Shown here: one piece after another, positions 1-8,963 of the stretch
How positions within the stretch are numbered: the stretch's first letter is position 1
Layout of the letters: every line of letters starts with the position of its first letter
DNA from: an uncultured Pirellulaceae bacterium
Lineage (GTDB): Bacteria; Planctomycetota; Planctomycetia; Pirellulales; Pirellulaceae
Assembly (NCBI GenBank): GCA_937928215.1
Contig: CALFWL010000058.1
Coordinates: forward strand, 1 to 42,751
Length of the DNA stretch: 42,751 nucleotides
Direction of reading: 5' to 3'
The notes under the pieces: generated by a model
Seen by the model: only the letters and a program-made list of their open reading frames with translations
Databases searched by the model: none
Told to the model about the DNA's origin: nothing
Made by a program: the position numbers and the translations under genes

Positions 1-1031
1 GTCGGTTGTTGGATTGTAAATTCATCGTCACGCCTTGGGTTCGGGTTTGTCTCTTTTTCGAAAGACAAACGCTCGTCGACAGGCACTGGAGCGTATGGCG
101 TCGAGATTTCACCGGTCGAATCATTCGGGGCACGGCTGAGACCAGCGTTCTGCAACTTCAGATCCTGACTCAATATTCGATCCGCAACGACTTGTCCGTC
201 CCGTTCTGTTTCAATTTTTTCTCCGTGATCGCGGTCGATACTACTGCCAGCGACCTGTTGAGCCGCACTCGATTGTGCTGGCTCGACCGTGAGTTCGTTC
301 AAGGTTTTTGGCTGGCGCAGCGGTTGACCTTGTTCATCGTAAGCCGTTTGGGACAGGAGCCGTTCTTTCAAGCCTGCTCCAGCTTTGTCAATCGGCAATC
401 CAACTTCATCAACCGGTTTTGGTGTTCCGTTGATCTCGTCCCGGTTTCGTCCAAGCAGCGAAAGAGTGGGATCGGACTCACTTTCTGGCGGCGCGTCCTT
501 AGGATCAACGTTCACGTCGGTGGGTGCACCTACAACAACCAGAAACTGTTCCGACTCGAACACGTGCTCTTCGACATGGGGCTGGCTGGCTACGGATGGC
601 GGTTTGGAACCGGCTCGATAGTCAGGCTGGCGAACATTTTCGACTGGCCGCAGATTCTGACCATCGTGTTGATGTAACTTTTCCGCTGTCTCATTAAGTC
701 GTGAAGCAATCGTCCGAGGGTCACTGTTTGAACTCACGACGGAAAGACCTCCACCAGCGGTGCCCGCGCCACGTGATTCGGCTGGTGCTGGTGCTGGTGG
801 CTTGCTGATCAAAGAATCTTCGGACTCGCTGGCAGAATCTACCGAAGCTGCATCGGTCGGAATGTTTGTCGATTCGTTTAGCGAATTCAGAACATCGATA
901 AATCTGCGATGATCTTCGGTTTCAGCATCATGCGTGCGCGAGGGCGCGATCGGCGCGACCGAAAACGGTTCGGATTGCGCGGCAACGGTTCCGGCATCGG
1001 CGGGAAACGGCAACAGATGACTGAAATTCAT
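1..1031 (-). CDS. Probable flagellar hook-length control protein (FliK-like), partial, runs off left edge
   Basis: Absent from the ORF track because it has no stop in the window. Reverse-strand ATG at 1029-1031 opens a frame I translated as MNFSHLLPFPADAGTVAAQSEPFSVAPIAPSRTHDAETEDHRRFIDVLNSLNESTN..., open to base 1. It is disordered and P/S/D/E-rich like a FliK N-terminus and lies next to flagellar genes. The diagnostic C-terminal domain is outside the window. Confidence 0.45.
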   Translation of the reverse strand, partial: MNFSHLLPFPADAGTVAAQSEPFSVAPIAPSRTHDAETEDHRRFIDVLNSLNESTNIPTDAASVDSASESEDSLISKPPAPAPAESRGAGTAGGGLSVVSSNSDPRTIASRLNETAEKLHQHDGQNLRPVENVRQPDYRAGSKPPSVASQPHVEEHVFESEQFLVVVGAPTDVNVDPKDAPPESESDPTLSLLGRNRDEINGTPKPVDEVGLPIDKAGAGLKERLLSQTAYDEQGQPLRQPKTLNELTVEPAQSSAAQQVAGSSIDRDHGEKIETERDGQVVADRILSQDLKLQNAGLSRAPNDSTGEISTPYAPVPVDERLSFEKETNPNPRRDDEFTIQQP

Positions 1032-1699
1032 TAGCGAGTTTGCCTGATGCATTGCAGGCGTTCGTAGGTCGCGAAAACGTAAATTACGATCGAGAAAATT
1101 CTTCCGGGTTCTGTGACTTTGCAACACACCTCCCGTTGCCACTGCAATTTTGGCGTCAGCGCTGGTTTGGTTCGGCGTTTCGTGTATCACCCGATCTGAA
1201 GAAACTGTCCCCGAGAGTGTTAAGCAATTGCGATGCCAATTGCCCAAGTTTCGTCGGATGCCTGTGTTTACAGACTTTAAGATGGGTGGTTTGCGATGTG
1301 GGCAAGATATGACACTGCCAGCATGCGTGAAAAATTTTCGCTTGTAGGAAAAACGTTCCTAGCAAAACTGGGTTCTAGGTTCGAGGAAACGGTGGATCAC
1401 ATCCGCGACTCGATGGCCCGTAGCGCATGTTTTCAATCCGTCCAGCTCCGCTAGGTTTCGCTCGGTCAGTCGTTGCTCGTGCGATTGCCTGCCGGTACAG
1501 CCAAACGCAGCCATGTGCAGAGCTTGGCGCGGAAAGATTGAGTGTGCATTTTCATCGAAGCGGAAGGGTGCCAGCGAAAGCAATGGCGACGCGCAAGGCG
1601 ATGCAAAATCGCACTTGCGTTTTTTTTCAAAATTATTCACAGTGCCACCATGACACTTTTCTTTTCTGAATTTTGGTACTCACCTAAAAGCGAACTCCC

Positions 1700-2401
1700 A
1701 TGCAAGACTTTGATTCGAAACCGTTGATTGCGTGCGCATCCCAAGAGGCTGACTTCTTGTACCGCGTTGAGAATGCGGTCATGTCAATTGGGTGTGATTT
1801 TTATCACTCAGACGATTTGATGAAGGCGGACCGGGATACGTTCAGCCGGAAAATCTCGTGTGTGATTTTGGACTACCAATCTGCTAGCGGCTTGGACGAT
1901 CCGTTTTTGTCTCGCCAGTCGAGAGAAGAATGGTCGCTGATCGTGGCGGTGCCCAAGGGCGATGTGCAAGCCAGTTTCCAGGCTGCCAATCTTGGTGCTG
2001 TCAACGTGATCGAAAAACCGTTGGACGAAAACGAGTTGAAGGACAATTTGCGGAACGCGTTGATCAGCGAGATGCGGGTCCGAGAGTTTCTGGCCAGTGA
2101 AGAACGTCGATTTTCCGCACCGATTTTTAATTGCTTGACCAAGCGGGAAAAAGCGATTCTCCGCCTGTTGATGGATGGCGAATCCAACAAACGAGTCGCC
2201 GCCATTCTGGACATGGGATTGCGAACGGTCGAAGGTGATCGAGCCAACACCATGAAGAAATTAAAAGCCGAATCCTACGTCGATTTGATCAAGTTGGTGA
2301 CTCAGATAGAGAGCGACGTTCTGTCAACGCGGAAGCTGTTTTTTGGCAACGGTCGCCCAAATCGCTCGCTACACCGTGTGATGGCCGATAAAGCGGCGTG
2401 A
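1700..2401 (+). CDS. FixJ/LuxR-type response regulator with degenerate receiver domain and C-terminal HTH
   Basis: LuxR-type HTH 'LTKREKAILRLLMDGESNKRVAAILDMGLRTVEGDRANTMKKL'. Receiver-like N-terminus keeps 'VILDY' and 'IEKPLD', but the N-terminal acidic pair is missing ('LIACASQEADF'). Confidence 0.85.
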   Translation: MQDFDSKPLIACASQEADFLYRVENAVMSIGCDFYHSDDLMKADRDTFSRKISCVILDYQSASGLDDPFLSRQSREEWSLIVAVPKGDVQASFQAANLGAVNVIEKPLDENELKDNLRNALISEMRVREFLASEERRFSAPIFNCLTKREKAILRLLMDGESNKRVAAILDMGLRTVEGDRANTMKKLKAESYVDLIKLVTQIESDVLSTRKLFFGNGRPNRSLHRVMADKAA

Positions 2402-2615
2402 GCCGTTTGGGTGTGTTTCTGCGAAGCGGATAAGGCCGTGTATCGATGTGCATTTTACCATCCCGGCCTGAATATCGTCACGCTTCGGCTTGATGTAGGC
2501 CTCGTCGTCAGCATTTGCCCAGCTCTTTTTGACTACCGCCATTGCGATTCGTGCGGCTGAACTGGACGCTTATCTGGCATCTCAGAACACGTCGCGCTCG
2601 GTGACGATTCCGTGT

Positions 2616-2644
2616 GACAAAGCGCTAGTCGCTAGTGCTTTGTC
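2616..2644. repeat. 29-nt near-perfect palindrome
   Basis: GACAAAGCGCTAGTCGCTAGTGCTTTGTC; reverse complement GACAAAGCACTAGCGACTAGCGCTTTGTC. Confidence 0.85.
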
Positions 2645-2689
2645 CCGATTGAAAGTCCGGGCTGAGCGAAAACGCGATCCAGCGACGCA

Positions 2690-3088
2690 TTAGTTCACCG
2701 AAAAACTTGCCGGAATTTCGCTGCCAGCATTCTCGAGGGCTCGATCGACCTGTTCGATCAGCTTCTCGACGCAGAATGGCTTCTCCAGAATCGAGAACAA
2801 GCGCTGACGTTCCAGTCGGCCTTCGATCTCGCTGAATGAGTAACCGGACATCAGGATCATCTTGATCTTGTTGTTGGCGTAGTGAATGGCTTCACAGACT
2901 TCTAGGCCATCGTACTCACCCTTCAGATCATAGTCGCAGACTAAAAGTTCGGGTTCGAAAAGATAGCCGAGATCGATCGCTTGATCGCCAGCGCAAGCCG
3001 TGCGCACCTCGTGACCTTCAAGTGACAATCGTGTCTGAATCGCGTCGCAGATGACGGGTCGGTCATCAAGCACAAGTATTTTTGCCAT
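2690..3088 (-). CDS. Stand-alone receiver (CheY-like) response regulator
   Basis: MAKILVLDDRPVICDAIQTRLSLEGHEVRTA...LLVCDYDLKGEYDGLEV...ILMSGYS...ILEKPF: acidic pair, phospho-acceptor Asp, Ser and Lys all present. Start set to the internal ATG at 3088 (track ORF begins at 3100). Confidence 0.88.
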   Translation of the reverse strand: MAKILVLDDRPVICDAIQTRLSLEGHEVRTACAGDQAIDLGYLFEPELLVCDYDLKGEYDGLEVCEAIHYANNKIKMILMSGYSFSEIEGRLERQRLFSILEKPFCVEKLIEQVDRALENAGSEIPASFSVN

Positions 3089-3469
3089 GGAAATTCTCAA
3101 TTGTTGCTAACTTTTTGTTCGGGGGTCGGTTGAGATAGGCAACTTTACTTGCCCACAAACGACTTGAACTTCAAATTTGGAGGGAGTCAAATCGACAACG
3201 TCCAGGCGTTGATATTCCCGTTGTCCTGACGATGGGTTCGCAACATCACCAAACGGATCAGGCCTCAACCTTGAACGATCAGACTTTCTGTCGTTGGGAG
3301 GGAGTCTCTTCACGATCAAAACGATGATCGAGACGACGACTATAGAGATGGTCAGCGATTCGGTTCAACACCGATTCAGCCAAGATTTCACGCCACTGCT
3401 GAGAATTCCCAGATTGGCCATTTTGCGCAGTTTCGAATTCAATACGCGCAAGGGCTGGGTTTTCACCGT

Positions 3470-4576
3470 TCAGTCGGAGAACGAAGGGAATTTGGGAGGC
3501 GAATTCTGTTCTTCGTGGTAGAGCTTCAGTTTGTTGCTGAGCGTCCGAGCGGTGACGCCCAGCTCGGCGGCGGCCAATTTCTTGTTGCCGCCAAACCGTT
3601 TCAAACTGTCCAGAATCAGTTGGCGTTCGACTTCCGCCAGTGTCATGCCGGCCAATTCGCCGGTCGAGCGTTCAGTTGATTTCGGATTCCAGCTGGGGAG
3701 CGATTCGACCGTGATCTCATCGGTATCGGAGACCACGCAAGCGCGCTGAATCACGTTACGCAGCTCGCGTACGTTTCCTGGCCAGTGATACTGCACCAGC
3801 CGTTTCATTGCTTCCTTTGTGATACGTTTGACACCGTTGGCGGATTCTTTCCGAAACTGTTCGACAAAATGAACGACCAACGTCGGGACATCTGCGATTC
3901 GTTCGCGCAGGGGAGGAATCTGGATCTCGAGGACGTTCAAGCGATGAAACAGGTCGCCGCGAAAGCGGCCCGCAGCAATCTCCGTTGACAGATCACGATT
4001 GGAAGTCGCGACGATCCTGACATCAAGCCGCCTAGTTTGCTCGCTGCCGACGGGGCGAATCTCTTGCTCTTCGATCACCCGCAACAGCTTGGCCTGCAAC
4101 GTCGGGGGGATCTCGCTGATCTCGTCCAACAACAGAGTGCCCTCGTGAGCCTGCTCGAAGTAGCCGATCCGTTTTTGCGTCGCGCCGGTGAACGCCCCTC
4201 GTTCATGCCCGAAAATTTCACTCTCCAAAAGCGACTCGGGAATCGCGGCACAGTTTACGGCAACAAAATTCTTCGACCGACGATCGCTTTTCGTATGGAC
4301 CAACCGGCTGAACAGTTCCTTTCCGGTTCCACTTTCGCCAACGATCATCACCGAAGCGGAACTGGTCGCGTATCGCGAGGCAAGCTTTACCAGTTGATTC
4401 ATCACTTGCGATTGATACATCAGCGGTCGACTTGACCTAGCAGCACCGTCGGCGGACAGCGAGCTTTGTTGAGGCGGCACACGAGTTTCGCCACCCTCGC
4501 CCGTGTAGACGCCGTACGTGTGAGTCGTGAAATCCACTGCGGAAGAATCGCATCGAATTGGAGACGGTTGAATCAT
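3470..4576 (-). CDS. Sigma-54-interacting AAA+ transcriptional activator lacking a receiver domain, Fis-type HTH
   Basis: Walker A 'GESGTGKE', 'ERGAFTGA' sigma-54 contact motif, 'GTLLLDEI' Walker B, 'PGNVREL', C-terminal 'NKKLAAAELGVTARTLSNKL'. No REC at the N-terminus. Confidence 0.93.
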   Translation of the reverse strand: MIQPSPIRCDSSAVDFTTHTYGVYTGEGGETRVPPQQSSLSADGAARSSRPLMYQSQVMNQLVKLASRYATSSASVMIVGESGTGKELFSRLVHTKSDRRSKNFVAVNCAAIPESLLESEIFGHERGAFTGATQKRIGYFEQAHEGTLLLDEISEIPPTLQAKLLRVIEEQEIRPVGSEQTRRLDVRIVATSNRDLSTEIAAGRFRGDLFHRLNVLEIQIPPLRERIADVPTLVVHFVEQFRKESANGVKRITKEAMKRLVQYHWPGNVRELRNVIQRACVVSDTDEITVESLPSWNPKSTERSTGELAGMTLAEVERQLILDSLKRFGGNKKLAAAELGVTARTLSNKLKLYHEEQNSPPKFPSFSD

Positions 4577-4647
4577 TCAGTTTTCAATCTGGTTTGTTAC
4601 CAATCTGGCTTGCTTACGAGACCACTCGTCAGCGATGTAAAGCATCG

Positions 4648-5070
4648 TCACGGGTGAGTGCTGCCGTACGCTTGCTTCATCTGGTTGCCACGAACTCCCT
4701 GATCAATTTCAGGCATGAGTTGCTGGTAGGATTCTTGAGCAGATCGTTCCAGCGAAGCGATCTTGAGCATCAATTTTTCAATCTGTTGCCTCGCCTGTTC
4801 GATCAATTGCCCAACGGCGAGAGAAGCAGTTGCGCGTGATTCACGATACTGTTGCATGATCCCTGCTGCATTGTTTTCGACTTCCATGATGTGATCGCGG
4901 CTTGAACGCAGGAGATCCATGTGGCCATCAATCGGTTTTGACTGTCGCTGAAGATGCAACATTTCGTTGGCCAGACTATCCATGTGCAGGTACTGTTGCA
5001 AAAGCGATTGCAAATGATCGGTTACCTGTCGTTCTAACGGATCACGTTGCGATTCAGGTTTTGTTGTCAT
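4648..5070 (-). CDS. Hypothetical coiled-coil protein
   Basis: 140 aa helical, Q/E-rich ORF; 4-bp overlap with the end of the upstream gene (5067..6089), consistent with translational coupling. Confidence 0.65.
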   Translation of the reverse strand: MTTKPESQRDPLERQVTDHLQSLLQQYLHMDSLANEMLHLQRQSKPIDGHMDLLRSSRDHIMEVENNAAGIMQQYRESRATASLAVGQLIEQARQQIEKLMLKIASLERSAQESYQQLMPEIDQGVRGNQMKQAYGSTHP

Positions 5071-6089
5071 GGCTGTTTCACTTCCTTGATAATCGCGTCC
5101 ATGGATGAAGTCACGTTCTCAAACTGTTGTTGCATCTCTTGTCGCTGCCGAATGTAGCCAAGATTCCATCGCGCGTAGTCAACCGGATACGACTCCGGGC
5201 GATTGTTGGTGATATCTCGAAACGACGCCTCTGCGTTGGCGTAGTCGCCCATGATTCGTTCGCAACAGCCGATCATGCATCGCAACCAAGCTTCCAAATC
5301 TGGGTCAACTTCCGATCGAAGACGCGCCTGACAAGTTTTCTTGGCTCCTTCATAGTTGCCCGTCATGAACAGGCTGGATGCCAGCTCGATCGAATCGACC
5401 GGCTCCGTGGCAATCCGGGTTCCCCAATCCGACGCATCGTCGACCGATGGCTCGGTGGACACCGTCTGCGGCTGATCGGGATCTGCCTGTAATGAGGATG
5501 AACCTATTGGGCTTGCGGGATTCGAAGCCGTAAGACTCTCCTCTGGTCGAACGTGTTTCGATCTTGAGTCGTTGAATTCCGGGTTCGAAGATGAGTCTTC
5601 AACCATTGCAGATTCGGTCGGCAGCTCAGAAGAAGCATCTCGCATGTGTGGAGTTGTTTTGGTCTTCTTTTGATCAATCAATTTGCGAATCAGAAAAATT
5701 CGTTCATGAATTGACTCGATCCGAGCCTCGTTTCGTTTTTTGAAATGGTCAGCGTCATCTCGAAACGCGGACTCCGCTTGTTCGTTTGAACGTAAGTTCG
5801 ACTTGGTCAGCTCAAGTAGCTCCGATAACGATTCGAGAGACCGGTCGCGACGAACGTTGCTGGCCGGGTTCGCACGGACTTTGTTGGCAGGAGACACGGG
5901 CCCAGCGGAATCGGGATTCGATGTTGGCGTGGTCGGTTCGTCGGTCGCCTGGATCGTTTGGATTGCTGGAGGTCGCCGAGAAATGGATTGTGCAAAGCCC
6001 GAGTTGCCAACGATGCAAATCGTTATCAGCGCGAGCAAAACCAAGAATGGTCGAAGTGGATTTGATAGTTGAAGGGTTGCAGGGTTCAT
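5067..6089 (-). CDS. Hypothetical exported protein with TPR-like C-terminus
   Basis: N-terminal signal-like 'FLVLLALITICIVGNSGFAQS'; C-terminal 'ELASSLFMTGNYEGAKKTCQARL...GCCERIMGDYANAEASFRDI' resembles TPR units. Confidence 0.7.
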   Translation of the reverse strand: MNPATLQLSNPLRPFLVLLALITICIVGNSGFAQSISRRPPAIQTIQATDEPTTPTSNPDSAGPVSPANKVRANPASNVRRDRSLESLSELLELTKSNLRSNEQAESAFRDDADHFKKRNEARIESIHERIFLIRKLIDQKKTKTTPHMRDASSELPTESAMVEDSSSNPEFNDSRSKHVRPEESLTASNPASPIGSSSLQADPDQPQTVSTEPSVDDASDWGTRIATEPVDSIELASSLFMTGNYEGAKKTCQARLRSEVDPDLEAWLRCMIGCCERIMGDYANAEASFRDITNNRPESYPVDYARWNLGYIRQRQEMQQQFENVTSSMDAIIKEVKQP

Positions 6090-6144
6090 GATTCATCTGT
6101 GTGATAAAAGCAGAGCTTTGACGTGTGAAATTCATTGTCTCGAA

Positions 6145-8298
6145 CTACAGCGCGTCGGGCAGCACTCCGGCAAAACACAAGGCGGCCGTGTGATGCTCGC
6201 CCTGTCGTTGATAGGCATGCCCCAAAATTTGTAGGGTCGTTCGCTTTTGTTCTTCGCTCAAGTCAGCTTTCCAGAGGAGTTTGCAGCGAGCGATGCATTG
6301 TTCGATTCTTCCGTTTTCGGCATAGATTCTGACTAGGCGTTCCAGCGCCAGCGTTCGCCAGCGATCGACGTTGTTTGTTAATTGCTCGAACGTCTTGATC
6401 GCTTGCTCCGCTTGGCCTGCGCCTTGTTGCATCTGCCCCAGTTCAAACATTAACTGCCGTTGCCATTGGCCGATGTCGGGCCGTGCCAGCGAAAGGAACA
6501 TCATGTCCATCGCCCGATCTTCGAATCCCAGTTCACGATACGCTCGAGCAGCAACATAGCAATCAGAGAACGACTCAAAGGCGGAATCGTCGAGCATGGC
6601 AATCGAAGTCAATAAACGATTTCTTTCCGCTTGAATCTGCCTTTGGTCGCTGACTCCGCGAAAGCGAGCGAATGCACCCAGCAGGGCAGCGACTTCTTTC
6701 TGCCGACTGGCGGAAGGATTGTCCTTGACTCCTTGTGAAAACGCGTCGCGAGATCGAAAGAGTGCGTCGTTGGCGGCAAAAGGATTGTTGGCTAATAAGT
6801 ATGCGCGGGCGAGATTCAGCGTGGCCCAGCGAATTTGTCGGGAATCCACGGCGGTGGCGATGGCGCGACGGGCGGTCGTGATGGCGGAGTCAGTATCAAG
6901 GGTCGCCAGCAGGCTGGATGACAACAGACAGTAGCTGCTGGCTTCCAGATCCGAGTTGACGGTCTGGTCAATCGCCAGATACAGCAGGCGTCGTGCTTCC
7001 GTATGGTTGTTCAACAGCAGTTGCAACTTTGCCTGATTGAAGAATAGACTTGCCAGCATCTCCTCCTTGGGCAATGTCAGTTCCAATTCTTGGTAGCGAT
7101 TGGCGGCAGCGTCGTACCGTTTTCGAATCAGGTTCAGATTCCCTCGAGCCAAGAGCGCCGCATGTCGTTTTTCACTAGATTGGAATTCGAGTTCAAAGCT
7201 GCGTAAAGCTCGATCCGCTACGTCGAAGCGAAAAGCCTGCAAAGCGCCTTCACTTCCCTTGGATTCTTGCACTTCCTGCACGGTCATCACTTGGATATCC
7301 GCGCCGACTTGGAACCAGACCACGTCAAAAGGCAGTAGCAGGGCGTCAAGTATCAGGCTCAATGAAGCGCCTTCAAGCTGAATCGTTCGAGACCGATGCC
7401 TGAGCGTTTCGGTGGCTGATGGGCTGACATTCAGATTCAGCTTTGCATTCGTTGAAATTTGGGCAGCCAACGAGACAATCGGTTGCAACTGAGCCGACAC
7501 CGATAGCGAGATCAGATCGGCCGCATCCGCAGGGCGTTGAAGTATCGAAATCGAGACGACATTGGGATCGATTTTGACGGCACTTTTTTTCTCACACGGT
7601 TGATCAACCACGTCAAGAAACCGCTCGGGCGCGATCAGAGAATGATCAAAAACGACTTCGTGAGGTAACGTCAGGTCCGGAACAACGGCACGGTTTGACA
7701 GAGACTGAGCATTAACGGTTTGGTGTGCCGCGACCGGGATGTTCAAGCTTGCATAGAGAAAACTGAGCCACGACCGAGACTCGGCCGGTACGTTCTCGAA
7801 TTCATTCAGTCTCAGCATGTTGTCGGCAACCAGTTCCAGTGCTTCGGCTGGTTTACCATCAGTTAACAGGCAGCGAGCATATCCACTTGTTGCCAATAGC
7901 AGGTGGTTGTGATTGCTGGAATTCGTGATCGATCGATAGTATTTTTTGCCAGCCTGCTGGTACCATCCCATCAATTCGCAACAGAACGCTTCTCTGAGCA
8001 AGACGGATGATTCGTCGGGAGCGAGCGATGCGGCGGCTGCGTGATAGTGCTCCAGCGCGAGTTCGTGATTTCCAGCCACTAGGTACCGATCCCCCAATTG
8101 CAATGAGGAATGGCCGAACTCGGTATCTTCGACGCTGGGCGTATCGGTCAGGCTGGTTGAGAACGCGTCGCGAGGTTGTACGGCAGCGGCTTCGTCATCG
8201 GTCGGCAGCGCAGCGTCTGTCAGGTTCAACCAGACCATCCCCGCGATCACCCCAACTGCAAACAGGGTAGACAGCATCCAGGTTTCGACTCGTAACAT
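6145..8298 (-). CDS. TPR-repeat protein with an embedded STN/secretin-N-like segment
   Basis: Long ORF with TM-like N-terminus and many TPR-like units ('YLVAGNHELALEHYHAAA', 'LGHAYQRQGEHHTAALCFAGVL'). Middle segment 'LAAQISTNAKLNLNVSPSATETLRHRSRTIQLEGASLSLILDALLLPFDVVWFQVGADIQVMT' resembles an STN domain. Confidence 0.8.
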   Translation of the reverse strand: MLRVETWMLSTLFAVGVIAGMVWLNLTDAALPTDDEAAAVQPRDAFSTSLTDTPSVEDTEFGHSSLQLGDRYLVAGNHELALEHYHAAAASLAPDESSVLLREAFCCELMGWYQQAGKKYYRSITNSSNHNHLLLATSGYARCLLTDGKPAEALELVADNMLRLNEFENVPAESRSWLSFLYASLNIPVAAHQTVNAQSLSNRAVVPDLTLPHEVVFDHSLIAPERFLDVVDQPCEKKSAVKIDPNVVSISILQRPADAADLISLSVSAQLQPIVSLAAQISTNAKLNLNVSPSATETLRHRSRTIQLEGASLSLILDALLLPFDVVWFQVGADIQVMTVQEVQESKGSEGALQAFRFDVADRALRSFELEFQSSEKRHAALLARGNLNLIRKRYDAAANRYQELELTLPKEEMLASLFFNQAKLQLLLNNHTEARRLLYLAIDQTVNSDLEASSYCLLSSSLLATLDTDSAITTARRAIATAVDSRQIRWATLNLARAYLLANNPFAANDALFRSRDAFSQGVKDNPSASRQKEVAALLGAFARFRGVSDQRQIQAERNRLLTSIAMLDDSAFESFSDCYVAARAYRELGFEDRAMDMMFLSLARPDIGQWQRQLMFELGQMQQGAGQAEQAIKTFEQLTNNVDRWRTLALERLVRIYAENGRIEQCIARCKLLWKADLSEEQKRTTLQILGHAYQRQGEHHTAALCFAGVLPDAL

Positions 8299-8600
8299 GC
8301 CAGCCCGATAATCGTTACAAACGGCAAAGTTCCACTCTGATTTCTCATCGGCGTGGAATGAAACGGATCGTCAACGGTTCCCGGTGAAAGCGGGGTAATC
8401 AGCGGTCCACCGCATGGAATGACAATTTTACATCGCATTTATCAGGGCAATCTCTGGAAGGCTGGAAATCAAAGCCGGTTTTGAAGACGTTTGGTTTGAG
8501 AGAATTGGATGCAAAAGCAAAAAATGTGGTTTCACGACAGCAAGTTAGTTGACAGCCCATCGATAACATCAGTATCGCAACCAACCTGATGGAGCTACCC

Positions 8601-8861
8601 ATGGAAATCAACGGTCATGGAAAACACATAAAGGTGACCCCGCCTAAACCCAACATCAGTGGCACTAGTGCCAATGGTGGAGTGTCGGCAGGTGGAGAAG
8701 TCGAGCAGATCAAACCTCAGCGATTGCTGGAACGTCTGCAAGGCGATGCAAAAGTTCGTGAACAGCTATTGGTGGAAGTCAAGGCGAAAATCGCGGCGGG
8801 CGAGTATGCGACTCGTGCAGCCGCGGTGGAAACCGCTCAACAAATCGTTGAGCCCAACTAG
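8601..8861 (+). CDS. flgM: Anti-sigma-28 factor FlgM-like protein
   Basis: C-terminal 'KVREQLLVEVKAKIAAGEYATRAAAVETAQQIVE' resembles the FlgM C-terminal region; located directly upstream of flagellin. Start chosen at 8601 because GGAG lies at 8591-8594. Confidence 0.6.
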   Translation: MEINGHGKHIKVTPPKPNISGTSANGGVSAGGEVEQIKPQRLLERLQGDAKVREQLLVEVKAKIAAGEYATRAAAVETAQQIVEPN

Positions 8862-8963
8862 CCGTAACGAAGAGTTCTTTGGCGGGAAGGATCCTGTCAA
8901 TTCGTCGTAAGGATGCAATTGTTCTAACCTGTCACGTTTTTCAGAACTTCGGAGATCCTTACC

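Noticed and set aside
6-677. 223-aa forward ORF
   Set aside because: Antisense to the better-supported reverse frame; no recognisable domain.
1873-2253. 126-aa reverse ORF inside the LuxR-type regulator
   Set aside because: Shadow ORF antisense to a clear response regulator.
3107-3319. 70-aa reverse ORF between the receiver gene and the AAA+ activator
   Set aside because: No domain, no clear RBS and atypical composition; cannot be separated from chance.
8862-8963. Sigma-28 or sigma-54 promoter upstream of flgM/fliC/fliD
   Set aside because: Looked for TAAA-N15-GCCGATAA and TGGCAC-N5-TTGC. Only weak fragments are present (CATCGATAA before flgM; TGTCACGTTTTTC before fliC), and neither meets spacing and core requirements.
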